A stretch of DNA of 33,877 nt from Holophagaceae bacterium (lineage in GTDB: Bacteria > Acidobacteriota > Holophagae > Holophagales > Holophagaceae). A program made the position numbers and the translations under genes. Shown here one piece after another: positions 31,143-33,877 of the stretch. The notes under the pieces are model-generated. The model did not search any database. It saw only the letters and a program-made list of their open reading frames with translations, and was not told the DNA's origin. Position 1 is the stretch's first letter; every line of letters starts with the position of its first letter. The stretch is from contig PLUC01000233.1 in the NCBI GenBank assembly GCA_003165415.1, forward strand, positions 1-33,877, given 5' to 3'.

Positions 31143-32549
31143 GTGGAGAACATCAGCACCAGGGGTGGCTGCGCGGCCCGGCCCTTTTCCGACACCCTGC
31201 TGGGGGGGCTCGCCCCGGACGGGGGGCTGTTCCTGCCGGAAGCCTATCCCCGGGTGTCCGCCGAGACCTTGGAACAGTGGCGGGGGCTGACCTATCCGGA
31301 ACTGGCCTTCGAGATCATCCGGCGGTTCGCCACCGACATCCCGGAAGCGGACCTGAGGTCCCTGGTGGACCGCACCTACACCGCGGAGGTGTTCGGCAGC
31401 GCCGATATCACCCCGGTGCGGGAACTGGAGCCGGGCCTGCACGTGCTCGGCCTGTCCAACGGTCCGACCCTGGCCTTCAAGGACCTGGCCCTGCAGCTGC
31501 TGGGCAACCTGTTCCAGTACGCCCTGGCCCGGGCCGGCGAGGAGCTCAACATCCTGGGCGCCACCTCGGGCGACACGGGCTCCGCGGCGGAGTACGCCAT
31601 GCGCGGCAAGCAGGGCATCCGGGTGTTCATGCTCTCGCCCCACGGCCGCATGAGCGCGTTCCAGCGGGCGCAGATGTACAGCCTTGAGGATCCCAACATC
31701 TTCAACATCGCCATCGAGAGCATGTTCGATGACTGCCAGAACATCGTGAAGGCGGTCTCCGGCGATGCGGACTTCAAGCGCCGGCACCGCATCGGCACGG
31801 TCAACTCCATCAACTGGTCGCGGCTGATGGCCCAGGTGGTGTACTACTTCAAGGGCTACTTCGCCGTGACCCGCTCCAACCGGGAGCAGGTCTCTTTCGC
31901 CGTGCCCTCGGGCAATTTCGGCAACATCTGCGCGGGCCACGTGGCCCGCATGATGGGCCTGCCGGTGCGGCGGCTGATCCTGGCCACCAACGAGAACGAC
32001 GTGCTGGACGAGTTCTTCCGCACCGGGGTCTACGCGCCCCGATCGACCCAGCGGACCCACGCCACCTCCAGCCCCTCCATGGACATCTCCCGGGCTTCCA
32101 ACTTCGAGCGGTTCGTGTTCGACCTGGTGGGGCGCGACCCGGCGGTGGTCAAGGGCCTGTGGGCCAAGGTGGAGGCCGGCGGCGCCTTCGACCTGGCCGG
32201 GACGCCGCACTTCGCGCGGATCCCGGAGTTCGGCTTCGTGTCCGGCAGCAGCACCCACGCCGACCGGCTCGCCACCATCCGCCGGGTGTGGCGGGACCAT
32301 GGGGTGGAGATCGATCCGCACACCGCCGACGGGATCAAGGTCGGGCTGGAGTTCCGGGAGCCGGGAGTGCCCCTGGTCTGCCTGGAGACGGCCCTGCCCA
32401 TCAAGTTCGAGGAGACCATCCTGGAGGCCCTGGGGCGCAAGCCGGCCTGCCCGGAGGCGTTCCGGGGCATTGCGGACCGGCCCCAGCGGGTGACGGTCAT
32501 GGCCGCGGACGTGGAGAAGGTGAAGGCCTTCATCGAGGCGCACGCATGA
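31143..32549 (+). CDS. thrC: Threonine synthase
   Basis: The 468-residue PLP enzyme converts O-phosphohomoserine to threonine. The N-terminus has the ThrC signature (STRGG, then FSDTLLGGLAPDGGLFLP). The PLP lysine is Lys113 in LAFKDLALQLLG. LGATSGDTGSAAEYAM and VPSGNFGNICAGHVA complete the core. I choose the GTG at 31143 because GAGGAG ends six bases before it; the ATG at 31128 has no ribosome site and is itself part of that sequence. The stop overlaps the next start as ATGA, so the two genes are coupled. No homoserine dehydrogenase or classical thrB is in the window. Confidence 0.94.
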   Translation: MENISTRGGCAARPFSDTLLGGLAPDGGLFLPEAYPRVSAETLEQWRGLTYPELAFEIIRRFATDIPEADLRSLVDRTYTAEVFGSADITPVRELEPGLHVLGLSNGPTLAFKDLALQLLGNLFQYALARAGEELNILGATSGDTGSAAEYAMRGKQGIRVFMLSPHGRMSAFQRAQMYSLEDPNIFNIAIESMFDDCQNIVKAVSGDADFKRRHRIGTVNSINWSRLMAQVVYYFKGYFAVTRSNREQVSFAVPSGNFGNICAGHVARMMGLPVRRLILATNENDVLDEFFRTGVYAPRSTQRTHATSSPSMDISRASNFERFVFDLVGRDPAVVKGLWAKVEAGGAFDLAGTPHFARIPEFGFVSGSSTHADRLATIRRVWRDHGVEIDPHTADGIKVGLEFREPGVPLVCLETALPIKFEETILEALGRKPACPEAFRGIADRPQRVTVMAADVEKVKAFIEAHA

Positions 32550-33736
32550 AATACGCGATCATCCTTCCCGACGGCGCCTCGGATGAGGCCATCCCCGAGC
32601 TGGGCGGGCGCACGCCCCTGGAGGCCGCCCGCATCCCGCACATGGACTCCGTGGCGCGCCAGGGCCGTCTGGGCCGGGTGGTCACCATCCCCGACGGCTA
32701 CCCCGCCGGCACCGATGTGGGCACCCTCGTGCTCATGGGGTACGATCCCAAGGTCTGCTACTCAGGCCGGGCGCCCATGGAGGCCACGGCCCAGGGCCTC
32801 ACCACCACCCCGGACCAGATGATCTTCCGCTGCAACTTCGTGCACCTGGCCGACGGGCTGATGCGCGACTTCACCGCCGGGCACATCAACCAGGACGACG
32901 CCAACGAACTGATCGCGGCCCTCAACGCCAGCGTGTTTCCCGGGGAGACCTGCGCCTTCCACGCCGGGGTGTCCTACCGCAACCTGCTGTTCCTCTCCAA
33001 CGCCGCCGGCATGCGCCTGCAATGCGCGCCGCCCCACGACAACGCCGACCAGCCCGTGGACCGGCTCTGGCCCAAAGGCGAGGGGCAGGAGCGGGCGCGG
33101 GCGCTCATGGCCCGGGCCCACGAAATACTGGCGGACCATCCGGTGAACCAGCGCCGGCGGGCCCGGGGCGAAGCCTGGGCCACGGACATCTGGCTCTGGG
33201 GCCAGGGCATCCAGGTGCCGCTGGCCAGCCTGGAGGAGCGGTTCGGCCTGAAGGGCGTGGTGATCACCGCGGTGGACATCATCCGTGGCATCGCCGTGGG
33301 CATGGGCATGGACCTGATCCGGGTGCCCGGGGCCACCGGCTACATCGACACCGACTACGAAGCCAAGGGCCGGGCCGCGGTCCAGGCCCTGGACGACTAC
33401 GACGTGGTGGTGGTGCACGTGGAGGCGCCGGACGAATCGGCCCACCAGGGCATGGCCGAGGAGAAGACGAAGTCGCTGGAGCGCATCGACCAGGCCGTGG
33501 TCGGCCCGCTGCTGGAGGCCCTGCGCGCCCACGGCGACTACCGCATCCTGGTGGCGCCGGACCACGCGACCCTGATGAGCAGCAAGGCCCACGACGCCGC
33601 GCCGCCGCCGTTCTGCTTTGCGGGGACGGGAGTCGGGCCGGGGTCGGGGCGGCCGTTCACCGAGGCCGAGGCGGCGGCGACCGGGATCCTGCTGGATCCC
33701 GGGCACACGCTGCTGGGGGCGTTCCTTCGTGGCTAG
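32546..33736 (+). CDS. ApgM-like phosphoglycerate-mutase superfamily protein, probable alternative homoserine kinase
   Basis: The 396-residue protein belongs to the alkaline-phosphatase-superfamily phosphoglycerate mutases (archaeal type). Metal and phosphate ligands visible are Asp9 in LPDGASD, the probable nucleophile Thr56 in GTDVGTLVLMGYDP, and the C-terminal site HVEAPDESAHQG, APDHATLMSS and KAHD. The nucleophile is usually Ser in close relatives (GSDVAN), so Thr is a variation, though one used elsewhere in the superfamily. Close relatives encoded next to threonine genes have been proposed as homoserine kinases (the TIGR02535 type). The ATGA overlap with thrC strongly supports that role here: it would make the phosphohomoserine that ThrC uses. 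True phosphoglycerate mutase is the alternative. Confidence 0.85.
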   Translation: MKYAIILPDGASDEAIPELGGRTPLEAARIPHMDSVARQGRLGRVVTIPDGYPAGTDVGTLVLMGYDPKVCYSGRAPMEATAQGLTTTPDQMIFRCNFVHLADGLMRDFTAGHINQDDANELIAALNASVFPGETCAFHAGVSYRNLLFLSNAAGMRLQCAPPHDNADQPVDRLWPKGEGQERARALMARAHEILADHPVNQRRRARGEAWATDIWLWGQGIQVPLASLEERFGLKGVVITAVDIIRGIAVGMGMDLIRVPGATGYIDTDYEAKGRAAVQALDDYDVVVVHVEAPDESAHQGMAEEKTKSLERIDQAVVGPLLEALRAHGDYRILVAPDHATLMSSKAHDAAPPPFCFAGTGVGPGSGRPFTEAEAAATGILLDPGHTLLGAFLRG

Positions 33737-33738
33737 TC

Positions 33739-33877
33739 GCAGCCCTGAATACCCTGGATGGGACGGTGATCTCCGATACGATGCCGCGCCACCGACACGA
33801 CGAATGGCTGAGATTCCTCAAACGGCTGCACCGGGAAACCCCGAAAAACCTAGTGCTGCACATCATTTGCGACAATT
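33739..33877 (+). pseudogene. Truncated IS630-type transposase, continues past the window edge
   Basis: The frame starting GCA at 33739 reads ALNTLDGTVISDTMPRHRHD, then EWLRFLKRLHRETPKN, LVLHIICDN. This is the central catalytic part of IS630-family (DDE_3) transposases, including the Asp-Asn that forms the second catalytic acid. The expected first half, with the DNA-binding region and first Asp, is absent: the frame starts directly after the apgM-like stop codon. The element is therefore 5'-truncated. Whether the 3' end and inverted repeat survive lies outside the window. Confidence 0.75.

Overview
This is a GC-rich bacterial window with about 25 intact protein-coding genes, several gene remnants and an unusual number of palindromic and mosaic sequences. 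No rRNA, tRNA or CRISPR array was seen. The gene set is prkA-yeaH-spoVR, a giant fused dehydratase activase, a glycyl radical enzyme, exported Ig-like lipoproteins and a thrC/phosphoglycerate-mutase-like pair. It points to a Gram-negative anaerobe or facultative anaerobe. The style resembles Acidobacteriota of the Holophaga/Geothrix group, but that is an inference: no taxonomic marker gene is present.

Layout. 1-991: a broken serpin lipoprotein gene. 993-5210 (minus): a 1405-residue 2-hydroxyacyl-CoA dehydratase activase fusion. 5348-6131: a YbhB/YbcL-like protein and a two-helix membrane protein. 6232-8638: cysK and a zinc alcohol dehydrogenase converge on a 427-bp gap built from two inverted copies of a roughly 150-nt structured element. 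8799-10223: an exported protein of unknown function. 10207-13337 (minus): a glycyl radical enzyme and its activase, with an FNR-like box upstream. 13734-18450: the prkA-yeaH-spoVR operon. 18419-22300: a mosaic accessory stretch with an MFS transporter remnant, a Fic protein, duplicated scraps of neighbouring genes, a DUF4143 ATPase and bluB. 22414-24380: an EamA permease and an Ig-repeat lipoprotein. 24377-31071: an amidohydrolase divergent from a complete BMP-type (nucleoside-like) ABC transporter operon that ends in a strong terminator. 31143-33736: thrC and a phosphoglycerate-mutase-like probable homoserine kinase. 33739-33877: a truncated IS630-type transposase running off the edge.

How the genes work together. 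The amidohydrolase and ABC transporter look like a scavenging locus for a purine-like compound; its leader RNA can form two mutually exclusive hairpins. The last two genes probably carry out the final two steps of threonine synthesis. The glycyl radical enzyme needs anoxia, whereas BluB consumes O2, so the organism probably meets both conditions.

The most notable items are the paired structured 3' elements with compensatory base changes (7168-7594), an in-frame palindromic insertion inside the amidohydrolase (about 25640-25753), a glycyl radical enzyme lacking the usual catalytic Glu (GCVVP), the mosaic around the Fic gene, and the alternative-hairpin leader at 26245-26296.
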